Of a stretch of 64,000 nucleotides of DNA, positions 18,203-26,798 are shown piece by piece. The notes below the pieces were generated by a model. It saw nothing but the letters and a program-made list of their open reading frames with translations. It was not told where the DNA came from and searched no databases. The DNA comes from Bacteroidales bacterium (GTDB lineage: Bacteria > Bacteroidota > Bacteroidia > Bacteroidales > UBA932), in contig SUYR01000012.1 in the NCBI GenBank assembly GCA_015060335.1, positions 18,710-82,709 of the forward strand. Direction: 5' to 3'. Each line of letters opens with the position of its first letter. Position 1 is the first letter of the stretch. Both the position numbers and the translations under genes were made by a program.

Positions 18203-18435
18203 ATGAGACGATTTATCACTTGTTTTATCCTCGCACTGGTTTCCTGTATCGCTTTTGCTCAGCCTCAGACGAAGTATAGCATTAAGATCATTGGAGAAGA
18301 CTTCAAGCCTATTCCTAACGTAGTAATCGTTTCTGAAGTTGAAGGCATCGGCACTGTAACCGATGGACCGATATTCCGTCAAGAAACATAATGCTGAACT
18401 TCAGCTATAAATTCAACAGAAACGGCAAGCATTAA
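18203..18435 (+). pseudogene. Deletion remnant of an outer-membrane receptor gene
   Basis: The 5' part (18203-18391) encodes 62 residues: a signal peptide ending FAQP, then KYSIKIIGEDFKPIPNVVIV, which looks like the start of the carboxypeptidase-regulatory-like domain at the N-terminus of TonB-linked receptors. That frame stops at 18391. An overlapping second frame reads TDIPSRNIMLNFSYKF and ends in RNGKH at 18435, like the last strand of a beta-barrel. The simplest reading is that a large internal deletion joined the two ends out of frame near 18355-18370. A real small secreted protein is less likely. Confidence 0.6.
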
Positions 18436-18452
18436 AATCAAATATTTATTCT

Positions 18453-18460
18453 TATATTTG
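18453..18460 (+). promoter_or_regulatory. -7 promoter element for the Gfo/Idh/MocA gene
   Basis: TATATTTG fits TAnnTTTG and ends 36 nt before the ATG at 18497. Confidence 0.55.
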
Positions 18461-18496
18461 ACGGATGTAAGTTATACCACATAATGACCATAACCA

Positions 18497-19918
18497 ATGA
18501 TACGTAGAGAGTTTCTTAAAAGGTGCGGACTCATAGCTACAGGAGTGGCTTTGTCTGACACGATTGCAAAGGCGGATACCGCAATGGGGCTTTCGGGAAG
18601 CGGTGCAGATCTGCTTGCTGACGAAGGCAGCGATATTCATGTGAAGATCCGTTCTCTGAAGCCGGACACAGACCGTCCTATCACGGTAGTGATAATCGGA
18701 GCCGGAAACAGAGGAAGAGTGTATTCAAGATATTCGGAGCTTTTCAATGACCACATCAAGGTGGTAGGAGTCTCGGATATAATCGAAAGCAGATGCAACA
18801 ACATTGCAGACAAGCATAATGTCCCTAAGGAAAACCGTTTCGGACACTATCGTGAGGTGTTCGAGAGGCCGAAGATGGCAGACGCCGTAATCATTGCGAC
18901 TCCGGATGACAGACATTACGAGCCATGCATCAAGGCTATGGAATTGGGATATGACGTGCTTCTTGAAAAGCCTGCTGCACCGACGGAAAAGGAATGCCGT
19001 GAGATTCTCAAGCAGTCAGAAGAAAAAGGACGTATCATAGCGATAAGCCACGTGCTCAGATATGCTCCTTACTTCATTGCTATGAAATCCGTTGTCGATT
19101 CAGGAGCTATCGGAGATATAGTAAGCATACAACATATGGAGCCTATCCAGTATGCACATATGGCACATTCATACGTAAGAGGCAACTGGAGATGCGAGAA
19201 GGAGACCACCCCTATCATCCTTGCCAAGTCATGCCACGACCTTGACATAATCAGATGGATCGTAGGCAAGCCTTGCACAAGCATCAGCGCATACGGATCG
19301 CTTCATCTTTTCAAGAAGGAGAACATGCCTGAGGGAGCGCCGGCAAGATGTACGGACGGATGTCCTCATCAGGGAACATGTCCATATTCTGCAATCGACA
19401 TCTACGTGAAGAACAAATGGCATCTGGGAGTTTTCGACCTCAAGGACCGCAACGACGAGAACGAGATCATGGAGAAGCTTCGTACAAACTGGTATGGCAG
19501 ATGCGTTTACCAGTGCGACAACGACCAGCCTGACCACTATGTGGCGAACATGGAATTCGCTGATGGTGTTACATCATCGTTCACAATGGATGCATTCGCT
19601 CCTTGGGGTGGAAGAAGAACAAGAATCATGGGTACGATGGGCTTCATTGAGGGAAATTCCAAGACCTTCACACTGTGGGATTTCAAGACACGCACTCCTA
19701 AGACATGGAAAATGGACGTACAGGACTTCGACGAGTACAAGGGAGCTGGACATGGTGGCGGAGACTTCGGACTTGTAAGAGATTTCGTTGAGGCTGTGGC
19801 CCACAAGGACAGCGGCAGACTGTCAAGCTCGATCAAGGACTCGATAGAAAGCCACGTAATGGGATTCGCAGCTGAAAAGAGCCGCAAGTCCAACAGCAAA
19901 GTGAATGTCAAGGCATAA
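18497..19918 (+). CDS. Gfo/Idh/MocA-family oxidoreductase with Tat-type signal
   Basis: This NAD(P)-dependent dehydrogenase-like protein of 473 residues probably acts on a sugar or cyclitol, but the substrate cannot be told. The N-terminus MIRREFLKRCGLIATGVAL resembles a twin-arginine signal, which would export the folded, cofactor-loaded enzyme. The Rossmann motif is VVIIGAGNRGRV and the family EKPAAPTEKE (EKP) motif follows. A Cys-rich insert (CTDGCPHQGTC, later CVYQC) could bind a metal. It stands alone and is followed by 108-bp palindrome copy B. Confidence 0.87.
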   Translation: MIRREFLKRCGLIATGVALSDTIAKADTAMGLSGSGADLLADEGSDIHVKIRSLKPDTDRPITVVIIGAGNRGRVYSRYSELFNDHIKVVGVSDIIESRCNNIADKHNVPKENRFGHYREVFERPKMADAVIIATPDDRHYEPCIKAMELGYDVLLEKPAAPTEKECREILKQSEEKGRIIAISHVLRYAPYFIAMKSVVDSGAIGDIVSIQHMEPIQYAHMAHSYVRGNWRCEKETTPIILAKSCHDLDIIRWIVGKPCTSISAYGSLHLFKKENMPEGAPARCTDGCPHQGTCPYSAIDIYVKNKWHLGVFDLKDRNDENEIMEKLRTNWYGRCVYQCDNDQPDHYVANMEFADGVTSSFTMDAFAPWGGRRTRIMGTMGFIEGNSKTFTLWDFKTRTPKTWKMDVQDFDEYKGAGHGGGDFGLVRDFVEAVAHKDSGRLSSSIKDSIESHVMGFAAEKSRKSNSKVNVKA

Positions 19919-19934
19919 GACAAGGCACGATTAT

Positions 19935-20042
19935 ACTGGCACTTAACCATCTGTGCCAGAGCGCTTTACAAAAAGGCGATTCCCCTGCAGCGGGGAATCG
20001 CCTTTTTGCATTCCGTTGAAGATCAGCGTCTTGGGTGGCAGG
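19935..20042. repeat. 108-bp palindromic intergenic element, copy B
   Basis: The element begins 16 nt after the stop of the Gfo/Idh gene. Its central stem runs 19 bp (19967-19985 with 19992-20010, one mismatch) around the 6-nt loop TGCAGC, and its 3' arm includes CCTTTTT, so it could terminate transcription in the plus direction. The outer ends CTGGCACTTAAC and the complement of CCTGCCACCCAA match the other copies. Confidence 0.9.
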
Positions 20043-20076
20043 TGGATAAGTCTGTTGAAAACTTTGTGTAAAATTT

Positions 20077-20101
20077 TGGAAGAATGTGGAAGAAAATGGA
20101 A
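20077..20101 (+). promoter_or_regulatory. Putative MraZ operator (three TGGAA repeats)
   Basis: TGGAA occurs at 20077, 20087 and 20097, exactly 10 bp apart, just upstream of the mraZ -7 element. Known MraZ boxes are three to four TGGGN repeats with 5-nt spacers in front of mraZ, so spacing and position match while the unit reads TGGAA. The boxes cover the -33 region, as expected for autorepression. Confidence 0.7.
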
Positions 20102-20110
20102 AATTATTCA

Positions 20111-20118
20111 TACATTTG
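20111..20118 (+). promoter_or_regulatory. -7 promoter element for the dcw cluster
   Basis: TACATTTG fits TAnnTTTG and ends 34 nt before the mraZ ATG. It is the only convincing promoter element seen from mraZ to ftsZ. Confidence 0.65.
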
Positions 20119-20152
20119 CAAACGATAGCGTGAAAGGAAAGAAAAGTTAATT

Positions 20153-20608
20153 ATGATCAAGTTTTTCGGCGAACATAGTGCAAAGGTTGACGACAAGGGA
20201 AGACTCATTTTCCCTGCCGCCTTCAAGGGCATTATGCCTGCCGACGGGGACATGAGATTCGTCATCAGGAAGGACACCTTCTCCGACTGTCTCGAAATGT
20301 TCACCATGTCGGAATGGGAACGCCAGTCGGAGGAAGTCCGCTCGAGGCTCAATCCGGCTTTCAATGAAAGTCACGCTAAATTCTGGAGGGCATACATGCA
20401 CAACTGCACTATGGTTGAGCCTGACGCAAAGTTGGGTCGCATCACTATCCCCAAGAAGCTTCTTGAAATGATCGGCGTGACCAAGGAAGTCGTATTCTCC
20501 GGCAACGATTACAAGATCGAGATCTGGGCCAAGGAAAAGTTTGAGTCCAGCGTCATTTCAAACGAAGAATTCATCTCAATTGCCGGTTCACTGTCTGATC
20601 TTAGATAG
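20153..20608 (+). CDS. mraZ: Transcriptional regulator MraZ
   Basis: MraZ is a ring-forming AbrB-like DNA-binding protein that represses the dcw cluster through repeats upstream of its own gene. The 151-residue protein has the two expected swapped-hairpin domains: AKVDDKGRLIFPAAFK near the N-terminus and PDAKLGRITIPKKLLE in the second half. It is the first gene of the cell-wall/division cluster; rsmH follows after 14 nt, and putative operators lie at 20077-20101. Confidence 0.95.
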   Translation: MIKFFGEHSAKVDDKGRLIFPAAFKGIMPADGDMRFVIRKDTFSDCLEMFTMSEWERQSEEVRSRLNPAFNESHAKFWRAYMHNCTMVEPDAKLGRITIPKKLLEMIGVTKEVVFSGNDYKIEIWAKEKFESSVISNEEFISIAGSLSDLR

Positions 20609-20622
20609 AGGAGGTACCGGAA

Positions 20623-21534
20623 ATGTCAGAATATCACACATCTGTATTGTTGGACGAAAGTGTATCCGCATTGGTAGAATCCATCGACGGAGTCTATGCT
20701 GATGCGACATTCGGCGGAGGCGGGCATACTGCCGAAATTCTTTCACGCTTATCACCAAATGGCAGCGTGCTCGCCTTTGACCGTGACCTTGACGCGATCG
20801 GAAACAGGATAGACGATCCCCGACTGACACTTATACGCAGTGACTTCAGATGGATACACAACCACGTTCTGAATCAGGGTTACACCGGAGGTATCGACGG
20901 AATCCTCGCAGATCTTGGAGTCTCATCACACCAGTTCGACACTGCCGAGAGAGGGTTTTCATTCAGGTACGATGCCCCGCTTGACATGAGGATGAATCAG
21001 GAGGCGGACAGAACGGCAGCAGACATAATCAACGGCTACGAGACCGAGGAGATCGAGAAGATTCTCAGAATATATGGAGAGGTTGACAACAGCCGCAGAA
21101 TTGCACAGATGATAGAAAAGGCAAGACAGATTGCACCTATCAATACGACAGCCGAACTGGGAAAGGCAATAGAGAAGGCTCTTCCGAAATTTGCCGAACA
21201 CAAGTTCCTTGCAAAAGTCTATCAGGCATTGAGAATCGAGGTGAATCAGGAGATGAAGTCGCTTGAAAAGTTCCTCATCGGAGCGGCAAGGTCTCTCAAG
21301 ACAGGCGGAAGACTGGTAGTGATCACATATCACTCGCTTGAAGACAGGATGGTAAAGAACTTCATCAAGTCAGGAAACATAGACGGAAAAGTGGAGAAGG
21401 ATTTTTACGGCAACTCAACAGCACCTCTCAAGGCAGTGAACCGCAAGCCGATCCTGCCGCAGGAAAGCGAGATTGCAGCAAACACAAGAGCAAGAAGCGC
21501 AAAATTAAGAATAGCAGTCAAGGAGGAAGAATAA
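20623..21534 (+). CDS. rsmH: 16S rRNA m4C1402 methyltransferase
   Basis: RsmH (MraW) methylates N4 of C1402 in 16S rRNA using S-adenosylmethionine. The SAM-binding loop is YADATFGGGGHTAEIL close to the N-terminus, followed by ILADLGVSSHQFD and the C-terminal VITYHSLEDRMVK and NTRARSAKLR motifs. The 303-residue length is standard. Its stop shares one nucleotide with the start of the ftsL-like gene, indicating coupled translation. Confidence 0.97.
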   Translation: MSEYHTSVLLDESVSALVESIDGVYADATFGGGGHTAEILSRLSPNGSVLAFDRDLDAIGNRIDDPRLTLIRSDFRWIHNHVLNQGYTGGIDGILADLGVSSHQFDTAERGFSFRYDAPLDMRMNQEADRTAADIINGYETEEIEKILRIYGEVDNSRRIAQMIEKARQIAPINTTAELGKAIEKALPKFAEHKFLAKVYQALRIEVNQEMKSLEKFLIGAARSLKTGGRLVVITYHSLEDRMVKNFIKSGNIDGKVEKDFYGNSTAPLKAVNRKPILPQESEIAANTRARSAKLRIAVKEEE

Positions 21535-21896
21535 TGAGAAGGAATTTCTTCAGAGACATAGACTGGAAAGGTGTACTCAAGGCATGCATTGAGATACTCA
21601 GATCCATCGGAAGAGGCGACTTCCTCATAAGGATGAGAGTGGACAAGCTGTTCCCCTACATACTGTACACGGTATTCATAGGCATTCTCAGTATATGGCT
21701 GAGCTATCAGGCGGAAAAGACCATGCACAAGGTGGAGGTAAACAAGGAGAAGATAGAAAGCCTCAAATACGCACACGCAAACAAGACATGTGAGATAATC
21801 GGACTGTCAAGAATCAGTACAGTCGAAAAACTGCTCGAGGAATCAGGATCAGAATTAAGAATACCGGAGACACCGGCTTACACCATAAAGAAATAA
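21534..21896 (+). CDS. ftsL: FtsL-like division protein
   Basis: This 120-residue bitopic inner-membrane protein lies at the usual ftsL position between rsmH and ftsI. It has a basic cytoplasmic N-terminus of about 40 residues, one transmembrane segment (YILYTVFIGILSIWLSY) and a periplasmic helical part suited to the coiled coil of the FtsL-FtsB-FtsQ complex. Sequence identity in this family is too low for more than position and topology to support the name. Confidence 0.8.
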   Translation: MRRNFFRDIDWKGVLKACIEILRSIGRGDFLIRMRVDKLFPYILYTVFIGILSIWLSYQAEKTMHKVEVNKEKIESLKYAHANKTCEIIGLSRISTVEKLLEESGSELRIPETPAYTIKK

Positions 21897-21897
21897 G

Positions 21898-24036
21898 ATG
21901 GAAAGACAGAACTTGAATACTTATGAAGACAAAAACAGGATCAGCAAGATTCTGTTGGTTTTCTATTGGGTTCTGCTTCTCGCATCCATAGCCGTCATCT
22001 GCAAGATAGCTTATATACAGTTCATCTGGGAGCCGGACGCCCAGACATTGGAGAACTTCGTGCCAAGCAACAGAAAAGTAGAGATCAAGCCGGAGCGCGG
22101 CGACATCCTGGACTGTAACGGAAGACTTCTGGCGAGTTCTACACCACTCTATACCATCCGCCTCGACTGCCAGATCCAGAAAAGGGAGTTGGAGAACGGA
22201 GCTATACAGATGGGCAGAGACACCCTTACAGAAGCCATCTGGAGACAATACGCAAAGGAATCCTGCGCCAAGCTCCCTGAAATAATCGGAGGAGACATGA
22301 CAGCAGACGATTATTACAACACCATCATAATCAACAGAGATTCCAAGGACCGCCGTGGCAGAAGGAACGTCAAGCTGATCCGCGACATAGACCACAGCAC
22401 CCTGCTGAAAGTAAAACAGCTGCCTCTGTTCAGACTGAAACCAAGATTCAGCGGAATGATGCTGGACACTGTAGATTCGAGAAAATATCCATACGGAGAT
22501 CTCGGAAGACGAGTGATAGGAGATGTCCGTATTGACAAGGACGATCCGGAAAGAAACCGTTTCTTAGGAATAGAAGGAGAATACAACCATATACTTCACG
22601 GCAAGGAAGGTATCCAGTGGATGAAGGTGGCAGACGAGGGATCGATACTGAATCCGGACAGCACATCCGTCAAGGTAGAGCATGGCGCCAACGTAGTCAG
22701 CACAATCGACATAGCTATTCAGGATATTGCAGACAAGGCACTGAGAAACCACATCGCAGAGGATGAGACAATCGAAGGAGGATGCGTGGTGGTGATGGAC
22801 GTGGAGACAGGAGCCGTAAAGGCGATGGTAAACCTGAAGAAGAACGGCAGAGGCGAGCTTGGAGAATATCTCAACATGGCAATAGGACGTGCCGGAGAGC
22901 CAGGATCGATATTCAAGACTGTCACACTGATGACTCTTCTTGAAGACGGCAAGGTAACCCTCGACACAGAGATAAAGACAAACGGAGGAAAGCTCGAAGG
23001 CTATCCGAAAGTACCGCTTGATGAAGCACTCAGAAATTATGAAAAGCATACCGGCAAGCGCACGATAACAGTCCGCGAGGGATTCAAGAGATCGTCAAAC
23101 AACGTCTTCAGACATCTGACCATAAAGCATTACGGAGAAAACGAGCAGACAAGAAAGCAATTTACAGACAGACTGTTCGAATATAACCTCCATGATGCAT
23201 ATGAATTTGACCTGAAGGAGAAAGGCAGCAAGTCTTCCCTCAGAAAGAGCTGGACAATCCACGACCTGTACTCTACAGCAATAGGTTATTCGATTACAGA
23301 GACACCTCTCAACATGCTGGCATTCTACAACGCCATAGCGAACGGAGGAAAGATGATGAAGCCTTATATAATCAGTTCGTTCGAGAAGGATGGTCAGACC
23401 ATCAGAACATTCAAACCTGTCATACTGAACGGTTCGATATGTTCAAGAAAGACTATCGACACCCTTACAACTGCTCTGAAGCTCGTAGCGCAGGAAGGTA
23501 CCGCAAGACGGCTGAAGAACTCCAAATGTGCTATTGCAGGCAAGACCGGTACAGCCAGAGTGATTCTGGACGCCGAAGACAGACCTAAAAAGGGAAACCC
23601 TTATGTCAACGAAGAGGAATACAAGAAATATCAGGCAACATTCGTTGGATTCTTCCCGGCTGACGAACCGAAATACTCCGCAATAGTCACAGTATATACG
23701 GGATTGACAAGAAGCAATGGTTACGGTGGAGGAAATCACCCGGCGAGAGTGTTCGGAGAAGTGGTAGATAACCTCTGGGCTTTGGACAGCTGCTGGGGAA
23801 CAGAGATAAGCGAAAGGTCGAAGATGCCCGAAATGAAAAGCACATACATCGGCACCCGCAAGGGAAACGGACCGGTACCGGATGTCAGAGGCATGGGACT
23901 CAAGGATGCAATCTTCGCTCTTGAAAACAACGGATTCAGATGCACATATGAGGGAATAGGACACGTATCGGCCCAGACCCCCGCAGCAGGAACAATATCA
24001 CAGGCAGGTAAAACAGTTCATATAAGACTTAAATGA
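21898..24036 (+). CDS. ftsI: Penicillin-binding protein FtsI with C-terminal PASTA domain
   Basis: FtsI is the septal peptidoglycan transpeptidase, partner of FtsW. An N-terminal membrane anchor (about residues 19-42) leads into the non-catalytic domain with the RGDI motif. The active-site motifs are SIFK (nucleophile Ser337, Lys340), SSN (399-401) and KTG (549-551). A single PASTA domain occupies about 655-712 (VPDVRGMGLKDAIFALENNG), as is common in Bacteroidota FtsI and absent from E. coli. Its stop overlaps the murE start (ATGA). Confidence 0.96.
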   Translation: MERQNLNTYEDKNRISKILLVFYWVLLLASIAVICKIAYIQFIWEPDAQTLENFVPSNRKVEIKPERGDILDCNGRLLASSTPLYTIRLDCQIQKRELENGAIQMGRDTLTEAIWRQYAKESCAKLPEIIGGDMTADDYYNTIIINRDSKDRRGRRNVKLIRDIDHSTLLKVKQLPLFRLKPRFSGMMLDTVDSRKYPYGDLGRRVIGDVRIDKDDPERNRFLGIEGEYNHILHGKEGIQWMKVADEGSILNPDSTSVKVEHGANVVSTIDIAIQDIADKALRNHIAEDETIEGGCVVVMDVETGAVKAMVNLKKNGRGELGEYLNMAIGRAGEPGSIFKTVTLMTLLEDGKVTLDTEIKTNGGKLEGYPKVPLDEALRNYEKHTGKRTITVREGFKRSSNNVFRHLTIKHYGENEQTRKQFTDRLFEYNLHDAYEFDLKEKGSKSSLRKSWTIHDLYSTAIGYSITETPLNMLAFYNAIANGGKMMKPYIISSFEKDGQTIRTFKPVILNGSICSRKTIDTLTTALKLVAQEGTARRLKNSKCAIAGKTGTARVILDAEDRPKKGNPYVNEEEYKKYQATFVGFFPADEPKYSAIVTVYTGLTRSNGYGGGNHPARVFGEVVDNLWALDSCWGTEISERSKMPEMKSTYIGTRKGNGPVPDVRGMGLKDAIFALENNGFRCTYEGIGHVSAQTPAAGTISQAGKTVHIRLK

Positions 24037-25508
24037 GACTTGACAGAATAATACGAAACAGCGGAGCATCCATAGTGGAAGGCTCAGGCAGCATAGACGT
24101 AAGCAACATCTGCTGTGACTCCAGAAAGGTCACTTCCGGATCGATGTTCGTCGCAGTCAAAGGTTTTGCAAGCGACGGTCACGACTACATCCCTATGGCG
24201 CTGGGCAAAGGTGCCAGAGTGATTGTATACGAAGACCAGTCTCGTCTCGATAAGCTGGAACTGCACCCTGAGCAGACTGAAGGGACTGTATTCGTAAAGA
24301 CTGACTCGTCAAGACACAGTCTTGCCGTGATGGCAGCAAACTTCTACGACAATCCGTCAGAGAAACTTACACTTGTAGGAATTACAGGCACGAACGGCAA
24401 GACGACCACCGTGACTCTGCTCCACAGGATGTTCACCTCGATGGGATACAGCTGCGGTCTGCTCTCTACAATTGCAAATTATGTAGGAACAAAGGGAACT
24501 GAGGCAGTCAACACCACATCAGATCCCCTCACCATAAACAGTCTGCTCAACGAAATGGTGAAGGCAGGATGCGAATACTGCTTCATGGAAGTCAGTTCCA
24601 TAGGAGTGGAACAGGAAAGGATATCCGGACTCAAGTACAAGGCAGCGATCTTCTCAAACCTGACACATGACCATCTTGACTACCACAAGACATTCGCAGA
24701 ATACCTCAGATGCAAGAAGCTATATTTTGACAATCTGGACAAGGATGCAGTGGCAATAGTCAACAGCGACGACAGGAACGGCCTCGTGATGGTACAGAAT
24801 ACGGCAGCCAGAGTAGTCACATACTCATGCAGAAGCATGGCAGACCACACCTGCAAGGTAATAGAGCAAAGTTTTGACGGCATGCTGCTGAGAATCGACT
24901 CAAGAGAAGCGTGGACATGTCTGATTGGAAAGCATAATGCATACAACCTCCTTGCACTCTACTCGACAGCAGTCGAGCTTGGAGCTTCTCCGGAAGAGGT
25001 TCTGGTGGCGATAAGCAGTCTCAGACCGGCACCCGGACGCCTTGAAAACATGAAAGGGCCGAAGGATATTTCAGTAATCATCGATTACGCCCACACGCCT
25101 GACGCTCTGGAGAACGTACTCAAGACATTGAGAGAGATAGCCCCTGACAGACCACTTATCTGCCTTTTCGGATGCGGAGGAGACAGAGACAGGACCAAAC
25201 GTCCTGAAATGGGAGCGATAGCGCAGAAATATGCAGACAGGATAGTAGTTACATCAGACAATAGCCGCTCAGAGAAGACCTCTGACATCATGGCGGACAT
25301 CAAGGCAGGAATGGACCTCAGCGGCAGAGCAAAGAGCCTGTTCATTGAAGACAGGGAAGAAGCCATAAGAACTGCAGTCATGATTGCTGGCCCGGGCACT
25401 ACGATCCTTCTTGCAGGAAAAGGTCACGAAACCTACCAGATCATAGGTACTGAGAAAAGACATTTTGACGAAAAAGAAATTATTGAGGAAATATTCAAGA
25501 CACTTTAG
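24033..25508 (+). CDS. murE: UDP-MurNAc-tripeptide ligase MurE
   Basis: MurE adds the third amino acid, expected to be meso-diaminopimelate, to UDP-MurNAc-L-Ala-D-Glu using ATP. The ATP loop TGTNGKTTT and the Mur-ligase VSSIGVEQERI and IIDYAHTPDALE motifs are present. The diaminopimelate-recognition motif, normally DNPR, reads DNSR here: the key Arg is kept but Pro is replaced. The 491-residue length is typical. The gene overlaps ftsI by 4 nt and precedes mraY by 3 nt. Confidence 0.96.
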   Translation: MRLDRIIRNSGASIVEGSGSIDVSNICCDSRKVTSGSMFVAVKGFASDGHDYIPMALGKGARVIVYEDQSRLDKLELHPEQTEGTVFVKTDSSRHSLAVMAANFYDNPSEKLTLVGITGTNGKTTTVTLLHRMFTSMGYSCGLLSTIANYVGTKGTEAVNTTSDPLTINSLLNEMVKAGCEYCFMEVSSIGVEQERISGLKYKAAIFSNLTHDHLDYHKTFAEYLRCKKLYFDNLDKDAVAIVNSDDRNGLVMVQNTAARVVTYSCRSMADHTCKVIEQSFDGMLLRIDSREAWTCLIGKHNAYNLLALYSTAVELGASPEEVLVAISSLRPAPGRLENMKGPKDISVIIDYAHTPDALENVLKTLREIAPDRPLICLFGCGGDRDRTKRPEMGAIAQKYADRIVVTSDNSRSEKTSDIMADIKAGMDLSGRAKSLFIEDREEAIRTAVMIAGPGTTILLAGKGHETYQIIGTEKRHFDEKEIIEEIFKTL

Positions 25509-25511
25509 GAT

Positions 25512-26795
25512 ATGTTATACGACTTGACAGAATATTTAGGAAGACTGGGAGTGGACATCCCCGGAATGGGACTGTTCGGTTACCTGTCATTCAGAGCCAT
25601 AGCAGCATTCACTCTCGCCCTGCTTATCTCGATCTTCGCAGGACGAAGAATAATCGCATGGCTCCAGAAGAAACAGATCGGCGAGACAATCCGAGATCTC
25701 GGTCTTGAAGGACAGATGCAGAAGAAAGGCACTCCCACTATGGGCGGCGTCATCATTTTCATATCTCTGATCATCCCTGTACTTCTACTCGGCGACCTAA
25801 GAAATATCTATAATATTCTGCTCATAATCAGCACAGTATGGTTCTTCCTCATCGGATTTGCCGACGATTACATCAAGGTATTCAAGAAGAACAAGGAAGG
25901 AATGAGCGAGAAAGGAAAGCTCGTTGCGCAGGGGCTTATGGCATTGTCGATCGGACTTGCAGTCTGCTTCAGCGACCAGATTGTCATCAGAGAAGATGTG
26001 GCGACTGACGGTTCTGCAATCACTGCTGTCGAACAGGCAGACGCTACTGTTCCTGTAGAAACTGAAAAAGTCGATATCGTCAAAAGCACAAAGACAACTC
26101 TTCCGTTTGTAAAGAACCACGAGTTCGATTACAGCTGGCTGTCACCATTCAAAGGAGCCTGGGGAAGATACTGCAAATGGGCAATATACGTACTGATGAT
26201 CGTTATAGTGATAACGGCATGCTCGAACGGAGTCAACCTCACAGACGGCATGGACGGCCTGGCAGCAGGAACATCAGCAATAGTGGGTGTGGTTCTCGGA
26301 ATCTTCGCATGGCTCGGAGGCAACATTGTAAATGCCGATTACCTCAACATAATGTACATACCCGGAAGTGGTGAGGTTGCAGTATTCATGTCGGCGCTTG
26401 TAGGAGCATTGATCGGATTTCTCTGGTACAACACCTTCCCCGCTCAGGTATTCATGGGCGACACCGGAAGCCTCATGCTCGGAGGTATAATCGGAGTGAC
26501 CGCAGTACTGATCAGAAAGGAACTCCTTATTCCGATTCTTTGCGGAGTATTCTTCGCAGAAAGCGTATCAGTACTTATGCAGAGATTCTATTTCAAATAT
26601 ACTAAGAAGAAGTATGGTGAGGGAAGAAGGATATTCAGGATGGCCCCTCTTCACCACCACTATCAGAAGGACAATATCCCGGCACTGATCCAGAGACCGG
26701 CAAAGGCCCTTCCTGAAGCAAAGATAGTATCGAGATTCTGGATCGTAGGAATCATCCTGGCGTTAGTAACAGTAGCATTATTGAAGGTTAGATAA
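25512..26795 (+). CDS. mraY: Phospho-MurNAc-pentapeptide transferase MraY
   Basis: MraY transfers phospho-MurNAc-pentapeptide to undecaprenyl phosphate in the inner membrane, giving lipid I. Many membrane segments and the family motifs are visible: FADDYIK, NLTDGMDGLA, FMGDTGSL and the cytoplasmic PLHHHYQ. At 427 residues it is longer than the E. coli enzyme (360) because of a hydrophilic insert at about residues 155-215, rich in Val, Thr, Glu and Asp, as known for Bacteroidota MraY. Confidence 0.96.
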   Translation: MLYDLTEYLGRLGVDIPGMGLFGYLSFRAIAAFTLALLISIFAGRRIIAWLQKKQIGETIRDLGLEGQMQKKGTPTMGGVIIFISLIIPVLLLGDLRNIYNILLIISTVWFFLIGFADDYIKVFKKNKEGMSEKGKLVAQGLMALSIGLAVCFSDQIVIREDVATDGSAITAVEQADATVPVETEKVDIVKSTKTTLPFVKNHEFDYSWLSPFKGAWGRYCKWAIYVLMIVIVITACSNGVNLTDGMDGLAAGTSAIVGVVLGIFAWLGGNIVNADYLNIMYIPGSGEVAVFMSALVGALIGFLWYNTFPAQVFMGDTGSLMLGGIIGVTAVLIRKELLIPILCGVFFAESVSVLMQRFYFKYTKKKYGEGRRIFRMAPLHHHYQKDNIPALIQRPAKALPEAKIVSRFWIVGIILALVTVALLKVR

Positions 26796-26798
26796 GAT

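Noticed and set aside
19936..19960. TGGCAC sequences in the 108-bp palindromes as sigma-54 -24 elements
   Set aside because: No TTGC-type -12 element follows at the required spacing in any copy, and TGGCAC is part of the conserved repeat end.
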